DNA of 64,000 bases from Duganella sp. 1224 (lineage in GTDB: Bacteria; Pseudomonadota; Gammaproteobacteria; Burkholderiales; Burkholderiaceae_D): assembly GCF_013408245.1 (NCBI RefSeq), contig NZ_JACBYS010000001.1, forward strand, positions 2,623,941 through 2,687,940. Direction: 5' to 3'. A model generated the notes under the pieces. It saw nothing but the letters and a program-made list of their open reading frames with translations, was not told the origin of the DNA and ran no database searches. How positions within the stretch are numbered: the stretch's first letter is position 1; the number at the start of each line of letters is the position of its first letter. The translations under genes were made by a program, and so were the position numbers. Positions 29,744-38,821 of the stretch are shown here, in pieces.

Positions 29744-31081
29744 ATGCCTATGTTTTCCCTCCCCTTCAAGCTGCCCACCACGGCCACCGCGCCGTTCTGT
29801 CCATCCGAAGTCGCCGGCACCGTCAGCGTGCCCGAGGGCGATCCGTTCTGGAAGAAAATCGTCCGCTTCGCCGGGCCGGGCCTGCTGGTGTCGGTCGGCT
29901 ACATGGACCCGGGCAACTGGGCCACGGCGATCCAGGGCGGCTCGCAGTTTGGCTACCAATTGCTGTTCGTGGTCGTGCTGTCCAGCCTGGCGGCGATTGT
30001 GCTGCAGTGCCTGAGCATGCGGCTCGGCATCGTCACCGGCAAGGACCTGGCCGTGCATTGCCGCGAGCAGTATCCGCCGGCGGTCGGCAAGACGCTGTGG
30101 GGCTTCGCCGAGATTTCCATCATTGCCTGCGACCTGGCCGAGGTGCTGGGCTGCGCGCTGGCGTTCAAGCTGCTGCTGGGCGTGTCGCTGCCGGTGGGCG
30201 TGGCGCTGACCGCGCTCGACACCCTGATCGTGCTGGGCCTGAAGGGCAAGGGATTCCGCCAGGTCGAGGCGATCGTGCTCGGACTGATCCTGACGGTGGC
30301 GATCTGCCTGTTTGCCGAGCTGGTGTTCGTCCAGCCGGACTGGCACGCGGTGGCGGCCGGCCTGGTGCCGTCGATCAGCGCGCTGTCGTCGCGCGAGCCG
30401 CTGTACCTGGCCATCGGCATCCTCGGCGCCACGGTGATGCCGCACAACCTGTACCTGCACTCGTCGGTGGTGCAGACGCGCGTGGTGGCGCGCCATGACA
30501 GCGCCAAACAGCAGGCCATCGGCCTGTCGCGCATCGACACCGTCGTGTCGCTGCTGCTGGCCCTGCTGATCAACGGCGCCATCCTGGTGCTGGCGGCAGC
30601 CGCCTTCCACCAGCCCGGCAACGACCGCGTGCTGGACATCGACGACGCCTACCGCCTGCTGGAACCGGTGGCCGGCACGGCGCTGGCCGCCATCCTGTTC
30701 GGCCTGGCGCTGCTGGCGTCCGGCCAGAGCTCGACCTTCACCGGCACCATCGCCGGCCAGGTCATCATGGAAGGCTTTTTGAACATGAAGATCCCGTGCT
30801 GGCAGCGGCGCGCCATCACGCGCGGGCTGGCGCTGGTGCCGGCCATGATCGGCGTGATCGTGCTGGGCGAACACTCGGTCGGCAAGCTGCTGGTGCTGAG
30901 CCAGGTGGTGCTGAGCATGCAGCTGCCGTTCGCCATGTACCCGCTGGTCAGCCTGACGTCGCAACGCCGCATCATGGGCAACTTCGTCAACGCCTGGTGG
31001 ACCACGGCGCTGGCGTGGTTCCTGTTTGCCATCATCTCGGCCGCCAACGCCTGGCTGGTGTGGCAAGCCTTCGCGGACTGA
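29744..31081 (+). CDS. mntH: Nramp-family divalent metal transporter MntH
   Basis: The 445-residue membrane protein carries the Nramp hallmarks: the TM1 metal site DPGNW (YMDPGNWATAIQGG, near 47) and the TM6 site MPHN (GATVMPHNLYLHSSVVQTR). About eleven hydrophobic segments are visible. It imports Mn(II) or Fe(II) with protons across the inner membrane. The start is the ATG at 29744; an ATG at 29750 is an alternative with a slightly better ribosome spacing, and a TTG at 29735 is unlikely. No MntR gene is nearby; control may involve the hairpin just upstream. Confidence 0.95.
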   Translation: MPMFSLPFKLPTTATAPFCPSEVAGTVSVPEGDPFWKKIVRFAGPGLLVSVGYMDPGNWATAIQGGSQFGYQLLFVVVLSSLAAIVLQCLSMRLGIVTGKDLAVHCREQYPPAVGKTLWGFAEISIIACDLAEVLGCALAFKLLLGVSLPVGVALTALDTLIVLGLKGKGFRQVEAIVLGLILTVAICLFAELVFVQPDWHAVAAGLVPSISALSSREPLYLAIGILGATVMPHNLYLHSSVVQTRVVARHDSAKQQAIGLSRIDTVVSLLLALLINGAILVLAAAAFHQPGNDRVLDIDDAYRLLEPVAGTALAAILFGLALLASGQSSTFTGTIAGQVIMEGFLNMKIPCWQRRAITRGLALVPAMIGVIVLGEHSVGKLLVLSQVVLSMQLPFAMYPLVSLTSQRRIMGNFVNAWWTTALAWFLFAIISAANAWLVWQAFAD

Positions 31082-31171
31082 GGCGCAATTCGCCACCGGG
31101 TCAATCGGCATCAATACCGCGCGGCGGGCGCGGCGATATAAAAGAGATCCCTCGACGTCATCGGAGTGATC

Positions 31172-31570
31172 ATGCTCATCGCCGCCCTGCTCGGCCTGGC
31201 CACCGCGGTCGCATTCGACTGTCCCCGGCAGATCGATATCCAGCAAACCACGCGCACCGCGGACCGCGCGTGGGAACAAGTCACCGACCACGGCCTCCCG
31301 CCCGCCGCGCTGCAGACGGTGGCGGTGTACGCCGACCATCCGGCGGAGGACGGCAGCCTGGTGCCGGACGCGACCACCACCACCGCCCGCACCGCCGTCA
31401 CGCTGTGGCGCCTGCCGCCGGACTCGGCGCCATACTGGATGGCATGCGTGTACAGCAACTCCCGCGTGCTGCTGGCCAAGAAAATCCCGGCCGAGGCCAG
31501 GCAGTGCGCACTGACCGCCGCCCTGCGCGAACAGCAAGCCGACGACGTGGTGTCCTTTGTCTGCCAGTGA
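31172..31570 (+). CDS. Small exported protein (STY0301-like)
   Basis: The 132-residue product begins with a signal peptide (MLIAALLGLATAVA), and the mature part starts FDCP. Four cysteines (near the N-terminus, WMACVYS, RQCAL and the C-terminal VCQ) and the pattern of a LxPD segment, then WRLP and YWMACVY resemble the STY0301 family. Its role is unknown. A GGAG site five bases before 31172 makes this ATG preferable to the GTG at 31166. The cupin-like gene starts 12 nt downstream, so the two are probably co-transcribed. Confidence 0.75.
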   Translation: MLIAALLGLATAVAFDCPRQIDIQQTTRTADRAWEQVTDHGLPPAALQTVAVYADHPAEDGSLVPDATTTTARTAVTLWRLPPDSAPYWMACVYSNSRVLLAKKIPAEARQCALTAALREQQADDVVSFVCQ

Positions 31571-31582
31571 GCCGGCGCTACA

Positions 31583-32497
31583 ATGGCGGCAGCCCTACCA
31601 CAGTCATTGATGATGTTAAGAAAGCAAAACAACCTGCCGCCGCGCGTGCTGGCCACCGAGACGCCGGAACAGGCCGCCGCCAACAAGCTGGCGCGCGAGC
31701 AGCGCGACGCCCAGGTGCGCGGCGTCAGTTCGATACACGCGATGCGCGAGGCGATCAAACAGGCTTCGCGCGCGCTGCCGCCGCTGCCGCACGTGCCGCG
31801 CGTACGCGGGCTGACGGCGGCCACCTTCCGCGCGCGCGCCATGCAAGGCCAGCCCTTTTTGATCGACGGCGTGGTCAGCCGCTGGCCGCTGAGCGCGCAG
31901 ACGCCGGCGCTGCTGCGCCAGCGTTACGGCCACATGGCGGTGCGCGCCCGCGTGGGCGATTACATCAACACCGCCTTTGCGCCGGACCGCGCCATGCAGG
32001 ACATGACGATGGCCGAGTATCTCGACCTGGCCGAGCGCACCGAGGGCCTGCCGCCCTATCTCGGCAACCTGGAGCTGCGCGAGTTGAACAGCCAGTGCCA
32101 CTGGCCGACGTGGTTCGACAAGATGGGGCCGGCGCGCTTCTGGGTCGGCCCGGCCGGCACCGTCACGCCGCTGCACTGCGATTACGACGACAACATCTTC
32201 GCGCAGATCTGGGGCAGCAAGCGCATCTTCCTGGCGCCGCCGCACCACGACGAATTTCTGTATACGAAGGAAGCCAGCGCCATGTTGTTCGGCTCGCCGT
32301 TCGATCCCGAGGCGCCGGACTATCAGCGTTTTCCGCTGGCGCGCCAGGCCGCGCTGATCGAGGTGGTGGTGCAGCCGGGCCAGATGCTGTACGTGCCGGC
32401 CGGCTGGTATCACCAGGTGCGGGCGCTGACGTTTTCGCTGTCGTCCAACCGCTGGGCGCGCGGGGTGCCGTTGCTGCTCTGTGGCAGTGACTGCTGA
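31583..32497 (+). CDS. Cupin-like / JmjC-type 2-oxoglutarate-dependent oxygenase
   Basis: The 304-residue protein has a JmjC/cupin-8 core. The iron ligands are visible as HCD in TPLHCDYDDNIFAQ (about 192) and His in PAGWYHQVRALTFSLSSN (about 275), with the oxoglutarate-binding region between. The N-terminal 70 residues are a basic, Ala-rich helical lead. Family members hydroxylate proteins or small molecules. The start is uncertain: ATG 31583 gives a longer N-terminus, and ATG codons at 31610 and 31613 are alternatives. It follows the small exported protein closely. Confidence 0.87.
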   Translation: MAAALPQSLMMLRKQNNLPPRVLATETPEQAAANKLAREQRDAQVRGVSSIHAMREAIKQASRALPPLPHVPRVRGLTAATFRARAMQGQPFLIDGVVSRWPLSAQTPALLRQRYGHMAVRARVGDYINTAFAPDRAMQDMTMAEYLDLAERTEGLPPYLGNLELRELNSQCHWPTWFDKMGPARFWVGPAGTVTPLHCDYDDNIFAQIWGSKRIFLAPPHHDEFLYTKEASAMLFGSPFDPEAPDYQRFPLARQAALIEVVVQPGQMLYVPAGWYHQVRALTFSLSSNRWARGVPLLLCGSDC

Positions 32498-32511
32498 CGG
32501 CACCACGGCGA

Positions 32512-32563
32512 CCCGCACACCGCTGCGGCCAGGGTCAGACCCCAGAGGGGTCTGACCCTTTCG
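32512..32563 (+). repeat. 52-bp palindromic repeat unit, copy 2
   Basis: The unit starts CCCGCACACCGCTGCGGCC, contains the arms AGGGTCAGACCCC and GGGGTCTGACCCT around an AGA loop (32531-32559), and ends TTCG. Compared with copy 1, the T and A in each arm are exchanged together, which keeps the pairing intact. It again sits between convergent genes. Confidence 0.88.
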
Positions 32564-32590
32564 TCCGGGGTGAAAGCAGGCGCTACCCCG

Positions 32591-33589
32591 TCAGTCGCCC
32601 TGCGCGTCTTCCGGTTCCAGCTCCGGCGGCACGTTGTAGACGTAGGCTTTGCTGTCGAACATGATCTTCCAGCTCCTGGCCTCCAGCGGCGCGCCGTATT
32701 GCGTGCCCTTGGCGGTCACCGTCAGCGGACCGGGCAGCGGGCCCATCACCGGCGCCGTGGCATAGGTCCAGCGCGCGTGTTCGCAGCGCAGCGGTTCCTT
32801 GTCGACCAGGCCCTCGCCGGCGGCGGTCTGCTCCGCTGACGCCTCGGCCGACAGCTTGTAGTACTCGGCCACCTGCTTTTCCCATTCGGCGTGCTCGGCG
32901 TTGGCTTGCGCGCAGTCGCTGCCCGGATCGGCGTCGGCCGAGGCGCGGAAGGTGGCCAGTTCGGCGATGCGGTCGCCGTGCGGCGCCAGCACCACGTTGG
33001 AGACCGTCACCCGCTCCTGCTTCGGATTGAGCCCGCTCTGGGTCTTGATCACCCAGCCCCAGGTGGTTTCCGCCAGCGCCTCGAAGCGCACTTTTTCCGG
33101 CGTGATCGGCGCCGTCGTGTCGTAGCGCAGCGGCTCCGCCACTTCAACCAGGCCGTCGCCGCCCTTGCCGTCCGAACGGATCTGGAACACGCCGTAGAAC
33201 TGGCCGGCGTTGCCGCTCAGCGAGGTGCCGCTGGCCACAAAATACAGCTCGTCGCTGGCGCCAACCGCCTCGATGCGCGCCTGCTGCACCACCCGCACCA
33301 GGTAGGGTTCATTGTTCTGGTCAACGTACAGATAGCCTTTTTTCTCCGGCGAATACTTGCCATAGTTGCGCGTCATCGATTCGTCGATGGCGTAGGCCTC
33401 GTCAATCTTGACCAGTTGCGGCCCCCGGCTGGCGTGGTAGTAGGCGGCTGCCACCAGCACGATCGCCAGCACGCCTAGCGTGGCCAGCACATACAGCACA
33501 TAACGCCCCCAGCGGCGGCGCGGTTTTTTCTCAGGGGGCGGCGACTCGGTCGAGACGACCGGCGGCACGGGTTCCAGGATGTCGGACAT
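32591..33589 (-). CDS. Membrane-anchored hypothetical protein
   Basis: The 332-residue protein has a Pro-rich N-terminal cytoplasmic tail with basic KKPRRRW, a single membrane helix (about residues 30-50), and a large external domain with two cysteines (about 226 and 270). Nothing in it matches a family I know. A mixed alpha/beta composition suggests a folded periplasmic domain. The gene converges with the cupin gene across a palindromic repeat and is followed by an alpha/beta hydrolase gene in the same direction. Confidence 0.75.
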   Translation of the reverse strand: MSDILEPVPPVVSTESPPPEKKPRRRWGRYVLYVLATLGVLAIVLVAAAYYHASRGPQLVKIDEAYAIDESMTRNYGKYSPEKKGYLYVDQNNEPYLVRVVQQARIEAVGASDELYFVASGTSLSGNAGQFYGVFQIRSDGKGGDGLVEVAEPLRYDTTAPITPEKVRFEALAETTWGWVIKTQSGLNPKQERVTVSNVVLAPHGDRIAELATFRASADADPGSDCAQANAEHAEWEKQVAEYYKLSAEASAEQTAAGEGLVDKEPLRCEHARWTYATAPVMGPLPGPLTVTAKGTQYGAPLEARSWKIMFDSKAYVYNVPPELEPEDAQGD

Positions 33590-33663
33590 GGTTTCTGCAG
33601 ATCATTGTTAATAAGTTGATATCCACAAATGATAATGCCAACAAGAAAAACCCGGCGCGCGGT

Positions 33664-34518
33664 TCAGCGCGCGAACGCGGCCACCTCGTCCAGCGTGGGC
33701 GCCAGCCAGCGCAGCGGCGCGGCGATCGACGCCACCAGCGTCGCGTGGCTGACCTTGTCATGGTAGATTTCCCGCACCGGCACGCGCTGCGTCCGCAGCG
33801 CGGCCGCCAGCCTGGCGGTGTTGCGCGCCGGATCGACCAGCCGGTCTTCGCGCGCCGCGATCAGCAGCGCCGGTGGCGACGTCGCCGTCACATGGCGCAG
33901 CGGCTGCGAATCCGCCGGCGTGTCGGGGAAGTGAAACACCGGCTTGGTGGTCGGATTTTCAATCGGCAGGAAGTCGTACGGCCCCGCCAGTCCGATCCAG
34001 CCGCGCAGGTCGGATGGCGCCATGCCCTGCTCCGCCAGCCAGCGGCCGTCCAGCGCCACCATGGCGGCGTTGTAAGCGCCGGCGCTGTGGCCCATCACAT
34101 ACAGGCGCTGCGGATCGCCGCCGTAGCGGGCCGCCTCGCGCCTGGCCCATGCCACCGCCTGCGCCGCATCGCGCAGGAAGTCCGGATAGCTGACTTCCGG
34201 ATGCAGCCGGTAATCGGCGATCACGGCGACAATGCCGCGCGACGCCAGCGCCCGCCCGACAAACGCATAATCGGCACGCTCGCCGGCCACCCAGTTGCCG
34301 CCGTAGAAGAACACCACCACCGGCGCCGGGCCGTGCGCGTTGCGCGGGCGGTAGACGTCCAGCTTGCGGCGCGGCCCGTCGCCATAGGCCAGATCGGTCG
34401 TGCGGTCGGCATCGCCGCCGGGCGACAAGGCATTCAGCGCGCTCAGCGGCGAACAGGCCGCCAGCGCCGTCAGCAACAGCGGCACGGCAAGCAGCAATTT
34501 CAGGGAAGATCGGTTCAT
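33664..34518 (-). CDS. Alpha/beta-hydrolase lipoprotein (esterase/lipase-like)
   Basis: The 284-residue protein has a lipoprotein signal (LLLAVPLLLTALAAC, Cys near 22). The alpha/beta-hydrolase core shows an oxyanion region FFYGGNWVAGERADY, the nucleophile elbow GHSAG (about 144-148), an acid in REDRLVDP, and a catalytic His in SHATLV. The pattern resembles the BD-FAE/carboxylesterase type. It is probably a membrane-attached periplasmic esterase of unknown substrate. I chose the ATG at 34518, which places the signal at the N-terminus; the frame extends 25 codons upstream without a plausible signal. Confidence 0.87.
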   Translation of the reverse strand: MNRSSLKLLLAVPLLLTALAACSPLSALNALSPGGDADRTTDLAYGDGPRRKLDVYRPRNAHGPAPVVVFFYGGNWVAGERADYAFVGRALASRGIVAVIADYRLHPEVSYPDFLRDAAQAVAWARREAARYGGDPQRLYVMGHSAGAYNAAMVALDGRWLAEQGMAPSDLRGWIGLAGPYDFLPIENPTTKPVFHFPDTPADSQPLRHVTATSPPALLIAAREDRLVDPARNTARLAAALRTQRVPVREIYHDKVSHATLVASIAAPLRWLAPTLDEVAAFAR

Positions 34519-34596
34519 GGCGCGCACAATGAAAGGAGACAGCCGGACTCTAGCCCAGCCGTCCCGCGCACACCGTGCGGCACAGCACCACAAATG

Positions 34597-34619
34597 AAAA
34601 CGCCGGCGGGGCCGGCGTT
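34597..34619 (-). terminator. Intrinsic terminator of the orn-DUF1176 transcript
   Basis: A nine-base GC-rich stem AACGCCGGC/GCCGGCGTT with a three-base loop is followed on the minus strand by TTTT. It lies about 10 nt after the DUF1176 stop codon at 34630. Confidence 0.7.
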
Positions 34620-34629
34620 GATGCGATGT

Positions 34630-35625
34630 CTATTTTTTCGCGGTCCACAGCCGCAGCGTGTAGCCGCCGCCCGGCATGCCGCGGCACATCGGACCGTCGG
34701 ACGCCTCCAGCAGCTGGAAGCCTTCGGCCGTCCACAGCCAGCGGTGAAAACTGCCGCAATCGCCGATGCCGCGCCCCTTGCCGAACGAGCCCAGCACGCC
34801 GTTGTCGAACGACGGATTGAGGATCTCGTCACGCGGCTGGCCGCTGGCCGCCGGCAACTTGAGCTGCACCGGCGCGTATGGCTTGCGGTCGTTGACGCGC
34901 CAGAGTGTGAACGAAGACTGATACGCGCCGCGCCCGCATTCGCGCAGCACCAGCAGCTGCGTGGCCGACAGCCGGTGCACCTCGCTGAACGAGTCGGTGT
35001 TGAGATCATCGCTGCAATCGCCCAGCGGAATGGCCTTGAGCAACTGCGGCAGCAAGGCGGCATCGCTGGCGCGCGGCCTGGGCACGGGCGCGGCGCGCAG
35101 TTGCGGCGCCGGCAGCGCTGCCGGGACGGTGCTGGCCGGCTTGTCGCCCGGACGCGCCAGCGCGGTCACGGTGCCGATGCGGCCCTGCAGATCGTCGATC
35201 TTCAGCAGCGCCGCGTTCAAGCCGGCCAGCGACAGCAGCCACTGGTGCTTGCCGTCGGACACCTGCGCCGCGTCCGCCTTCTTCATGGCCGGCAGCAGGC
35301 GGGCGATCTGCGCCGCCGTCAGGTCTTCCTGGATGCCGCTGATGACGACATCGCCGACGCGGATGGTCAGCAGGCCGGTGTCGTCGGCCGACATGGCGCT
35401 CAGCTTGGCCTGCAGCGGCGCGCTGCCGCCGCCATCGCGGCCCAGCCACAGCGACACCGCCGGCTCGGCGTCCTCGGCCTGGTAGCCGACGACATCGCAA
35501 TGGCGCGTGTTGTCGCAGCCCACCGCCCAGTCCTTGAAGCTGAACTGCTGCTGCGCCTGCACCTGCGACGCAACGGCCAGGCTCAGGCCGAAGCAGGCGC
35601 CCAGCGCCAGCAGCGAACGGCGCAT
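34630..35625 (-). CDS. DUF1176 family exported protein
   Basis: The 331-residue protein has a signal peptide (cleavage near VQA-QQ, about residue 25). The mature part starts FSFKDWAVGCDNTRHCDVVGY, the typical opening of DUF1176 proteins, with a likely Cys pair. A CGSFHRWLW motif near residue 292 and further cysteines suggest disulphides. A Pro/Ala-rich linker lies around 165-185. The ATG at 35625 overlaps the orn stop codon by one base, so translation is coupled to orn. Function is unknown; a periplasmic location is likely. Confidence 0.88.
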   Translation of the reverse strand: MRRSLLALGACFGLSLAVASQVQAQQQFSFKDWAVGCDNTRHCDVVGYQAEDAEPAVSLWLGRDGGGSAPLQAKLSAMSADDTGLLTIRVGDVVISGIQEDLTAAQIARLLPAMKKADAAQVSDGKHQWLLSLAGLNAALLKIDDLQGRIGTVTALARPGDKPASTVPAALPAPQLRAAPVPRPRASDAALLPQLLKAIPLGDCSDDLNTDSFSEVHRLSATQLLVLRECGRGAYQSSFTLWRVNDRKPYAPVQLKLPAASGQPRDEILNPSFDNGVLGSFGKGRGIGDCGSFHRWLWTAEGFQLLEASDGPMCRGMPGGGYTLRLWTAKK

Positions 35626-36212
35626 TACAGCTTGATGAAGTGCTCGCGGTAGTACTTGAGCTCTTCGATCGATTCCACGATGTCGGCCAGCGCGGTGTGC
35701 TTCTGCGCCTTCTTGAAGCCGCTGACCATATCCGGCTTCCAGCGCTTGCCCAGTTCCTTCAGCGTCGACACGTCGATATTCCGGTAATGGAAGAAAGCCT
35801 CCAGCTTCGGCATGTAGCGCACCATGAAGCGGCGGTCCTGGCCGATGGTGTTGCCGCACATCGGCGCCTTGCCCTTCGGCACCCACTGCTTCATGAACTT
35901 GATCAGCTCTTCTTCCGCCTCGGCCTCGGTGACGGTCGATGCCTTGACCCGGTCGACCAGGCCCGAGCGGCCGTGCGTGCCCTTGTTCCAGGCGTCCATC
36001 TTGTCCAGCGTCTCGTCCGACTGGTGGATGGCGAACACCGGGCCCTCGGCCAGCACGTTCAGGTGCATGTCGGTGATCACCATCGCCACCTCGATGATGC
36101 GGTCGGTGTCCGGCTCCAGGCCGGTCATTTCCATGTCCACCCACACCAGGTTGAATTCGTTCTGGCGCGGCGTGGCGGCGCCACCTTCTGGCAATGCAGT
36201 AGCTTGTGACAT
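35625..36212 (-). CDS. orn: Oligoribonuclease
   Basis: The 195-residue protein is a clear Orn. It has the DEDDh exonuclease motifs [20 protein letters not shown] (residues 24-43), [12 protein letters not shown], and the C-terminal HTALADI with the catalytic His and Asp. Orn degrades 2-5 nt RNAs and is the main enzyme that clears pGpG, the breakdown product of c-di-GMP, in many proteobacteria. This ties it to the Wsp system in this window. It has an extra 15-residue N-terminal extension before the core. It diverges from the M48 protease gene. Confidence 0.97.
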   Translation of the reverse strand: MSQATALPEGGAATPRQNEFNLVWVDMEMTGLEPDTDRIIEVAMVITDMHLNVLAEGPVFAIHQSDETLDKMDAWNKGTHGRSGLVDRVKASTVTEAEAEEELIKFMKQWVPKGKAPMCGNTIGQDRRFMVRYMPKLEAFFHYRNIDVSTLKELGKRWKPDMVSGFKKAQKHTALADIVESIEELKYYREHFIKL

Positions 36213-36268
36213 AATTCTCTTCTCTTGGCTAAATTAATCCGAATCTGCCATTTTCTCACAGGCACAGA

Positions 36269-37537
36269 ATGTATTCACTCGCGTTTTCGATTTTGTTCGT
36301 ATCTTTCATCATTTTGACGCTGCTGGTGCGCTTCTGGCTGGCCGCGCGCCAATTGCGCCACGTGCTGGCCCACCGCCACGCGGTGCCGGCGGAATTTGCT
36401 GAAAAGATACCACTGGCGGCCCACCAGAAGGCTGCCGACTACACCGTCGCGCGCACCAAGTACGGCCTGCTGACGCTGATGGTCAACACGCTGGTGCTGC
36501 TCGGCTTCACGCTGCTGGGCGGACTGCAGTGGCTGTCGCTGCAGATTTTCCAGCTGACCGGCCCCGGCATGGTCTACCAGCTGGCGCTGCTGGCGGCGTT
36601 CGCGCTGATCTCCGGCCTGATCGACCTGCCGTTCGACTACTACAAGCAGTTCGGCCTGGAGCAGCGCTTCGGCTTCAACAAGATGGGCAAGGGCCTGTTC
36701 TTCAAGGACATGGCGATCTCGACGGCCATCGGCGCCGCCCTCGGCCTGCCGCTGGCGTGGGTGATCCTGACGCTGATGGCCCAGGCCGGCGACCTGTGGT
36801 GGGTGTACGCGTGGCTGGTGTGGACCGGCTTCCAGCTGCTGATGATGGCGCTGGCGCCGAACCTGATCCTGCCGCTGTTCAACAAGTTCACGCCGCTGGC
36901 CGACGAGGCGCTGAAAAGCCGCATCGAGGCGCTGATCAAGCGCGTCGGCTTTGCCTCGCGCGGCCTGTTCGTCATGGACGGCTCCAAGCGCAGCGCCCAC
37001 GGCAACGCCTATTTCTCCGGCTTCGGCGCCACCAAGCGCATCGTCTTCTTCGACACGCTGCTGGCGCGCCTGCAGCCGCAGGAAATCGAGGCGGTGCTGG
37101 CGCACGAGCTGGGCCACTTCAAGCTCAAGCACATCGTCAAGCGCATGGCCATGCTGTTCGTGCTGTCGCTGGGCTTCATGGCGGTGCTCGGCTACCTGAA
37201 GCAGCAGCCGTGGTTCTACGACGGCCTCGGCGTCAACCCGCTGCTGCTGCCGGGCCAGGCCAACGACGCCATGGCGTTGCTGCTGTTCCTGCTGGTGCTG
37301 CCGGTGTTCACCTTCCTGTTCGCGCCGCTGGCCTCGCTCGGCTCGCGCAAGCACGAATTCGAGGCCGACGCCTTCGCCGCCCGCCACACCGACGCCCGCG
37401 ACCTGGTGTCGGCGCTGGTCAAGATGTACGAGGACAACGCCTCGACGCTGACACCCGACCCGCTGCACTCGGCGTTCTACGACTCGCACCCGCCGGCCAG
37501 CGTGCGCATCCGCCAACTGAAACTGGCGGCCGCATGA
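36269..37537 (+). CDS. M48-family membrane metalloprotease (Ste24/HtpX-like)
   Basis: The 422-residue protein has about six membrane segments and the zinc motif HELGH (279-283) within VLAHELGHFKLKHIVKRMA. A downstream glutamate lies in HEFEADAFAARH (about 355), the third metal ligand of M48 enzymes. A long N-terminal membrane region with EQRFGFNKM matches the CAAX prenyl protease 1 type. It probably degrades or processes membrane proteins. Its stop overlaps the next start (ATGA), and the next gene overlaps rsgA the same way, giving a three-gene coupled operon. Confidence 0.95.
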   Translation: MYSLAFSILFVSFIILTLLVRFWLAARQLRHVLAHRHAVPAEFAEKIPLAAHQKAADYTVARTKYGLLTLMVNTLVLLGFTLLGGLQWLSLQIFQLTGPGMVYQLALLAAFALISGLIDLPFDYYKQFGLEQRFGFNKMGKGLFFKDMAISTAIGAALGLPLAWVILTLMAQAGDLWWVYAWLVWTGFQLLMMALAPNLILPLFNKFTPLADEALKSRIEALIKRVGFASRGLFVMDGSKRSAHGNAYFSGFGATKRIVFFDTLLARLQPQEIEAVLAHELGHFKLKHIVKRMAMLFVLSLGFMAVLGYLKQQPWFYDGLGVNPLLLPGQANDAMALLLFLLVLPVFTFLFAPLASLGSRKHEFEADAFAARHTDARDLVSALVKMYEDNASTLTPDPLHSAFYDSHPPASVRIRQLKLAAA

Positions 37538-37872
37538 CGACCACCGTCGCCGCGCTGCTGGCCGCGCGCAGCCGTCCGCAAACGGCGGCGCTGGACGCGG
37601 CCGCCGCCGCGCGCCTGCTGGCGCTGCTGCCGGACTGGTCGCTCGACGGCGGCCGGCTGACGCGCAGCTTCGGCTTCCGCAACCACTATCGCACCATGGC
37701 CTTCGTCAACGCCGTGGCTTACCTCAGCCACAACGAAGACCACCACCCTGAAATGACCGTCACCTACAACACCTGCGTGCTGCGCTACGCCACCCACTCG
37801 GCCCACGGCCTGACCGACAACGACTTCATCTGCGCCGCCAAGGCCGGCGCGCTGTACGAGGCGCAGGCATGA
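37534..37872 (+). CDS. 4a-hydroxytetrahydrobiopterin dehydratase
   Basis: The 112-residue protein matches pterin-4a-carbinolamine dehydratase (PCD/DCoH). It has the [12 protein letters not shown] strand, the active-site motif [15 protein letters not shown] (about 66-80) and a C-terminal [17 protein letters not shown]. The enzyme recycles the pterin cofactor used by aromatic amino acid hydroxylases. The ATG at 37534 overlaps the protease stop codon, and its own stop overlaps the rsgA start, so all three are translationally coupled. Confidence 0.95.
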   Translation: MTTTVAALLAARSRPQTAALDAAAAARLLALLPDWSLDGGRLTRSFGFRNHYRTMAFVNAVAYLSHNEDHHPEMTVTYNTCVLRYATHSAHGLTDNDFICAAKAGALYEAQA

Positions 37873-38771
37873 GCGCACAGCGCACCGCCGTCATCATCGC
37901 CGCCCACGGCCGCCACTACCTGGCCGAGTCGGACGGCCGCAAGCTGCAGTGCGTCACGCGCGGCAAGAAGACCAACGTGGCGGTGGGCGACATCGTCCAC
38001 ATCACGCTGACCTCGCCCGACCAGGGCGTGATCGACCAGATCGCGGAACGCAAGACGCTGCTGTACCGCTCGGACCAGTACAAGTCCAAGCTGCTGGCGG
38101 CCAACCTGACGCAGCTGTTCATCGTCGTCGCCACCGAGCCCGGCTTCACCGACGACCTGGTGTCGCGCGCGCTGGTGGCGGCCGAGGCGGCCGGCATCCA
38201 GGCCCACCTGATCCTCAACAAGACCGACGTCGCCGAGGCCCTGCCGCGCACCCGCGAACGGGTGGCGCCGTACGCCGCGCTAGGCTACCCGGTGCACGAG
38301 GTGTCGGCCACCGCCCGCCCGGAGGAGGCGGTGGCCACGCTGCGGCCGCTGCTGGCCGGCCAGTCGTCGATCCTGATCGGCCAGTCCGGCATGGGCAAGT
38401 CCTCGCTGATCAACCTGCTGGTGCCGGAGGCCGACATCGCCACCCGCGAAATCTCGGCCGCGCTGGACACCGGCAAGCACACCACCACCTTCACCCGGCT
38501 GTACACGCTGCCGGACCTGGGGCCGGACGCCGCGATCATCGATTCGCCGGGCTTCCAGGAATTCGGCCTCTACCATCTGACCGAGGGCATGCTGGAGCGC
38601 GCCTTTGTAGAATTTGCGCCGTACCTGGGCCACTGCAAGTTCTACAACTGCCGCCACCTGATCGAACCGCAATGCGCGGTGCTGGCCGCGGTCGAGGCAG
38701 GCAAGATCGCCAAAATGCGCCACACGCTGTACGCACAACTATTGCACGAGTCATCACAGACACTGTATTAA
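37869..38771 (+). CDS. rsgA: Ribosome small-subunit-dependent GTPase RsgA
   Basis: The 300-residue protein is a circularly permuted GTPase: the G4 motif NKTD (about 117) precedes G1 (GQSGMGKSS, about 173-181) and G3 ([10 protein letters not shown]). An OB-fold lies at the N-terminus. The C-terminal zinc motif is [16 protein letters not shown]. RsgA checks late 30S ribosome assembly. It is the third gene of the coupled protease-dehydratase-rsgA unit. The orn-rsgA neighbourhood also occurs in other proteobacteria. Confidence 0.97.
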   Translation: MSAQRTAVIIAAHGRHYLAESDGRKLQCVTRGKKTNVAVGDIVHITLTSPDQGVIDQIAERKTLLYRSDQYKSKLLAANLTQLFIVVATEPGFTDDLVSRALVAAEAAGIQAHLILNKTDVAEALPRTRERVAPYAALGYPVHEVSATARPEEAVATLRPLLAGQSSILIGQSGMGKSSLINLLVPEADIATREISAALDTGKHTTTFTRLYTLPDLGPDAAIIDSPGFQEFGLYHLTEGMLERAFVEFAPYLGHCKFYNCRHLIEPQCAVLAAVEAGKIAKMRHTLYAQLLHESSQTLY

Positions 38772-38821
38772 TTACAAGCTTGCGTCTATAATGCCTTGGA
38801 GCAAGTATCCTGGGGAAGCCG

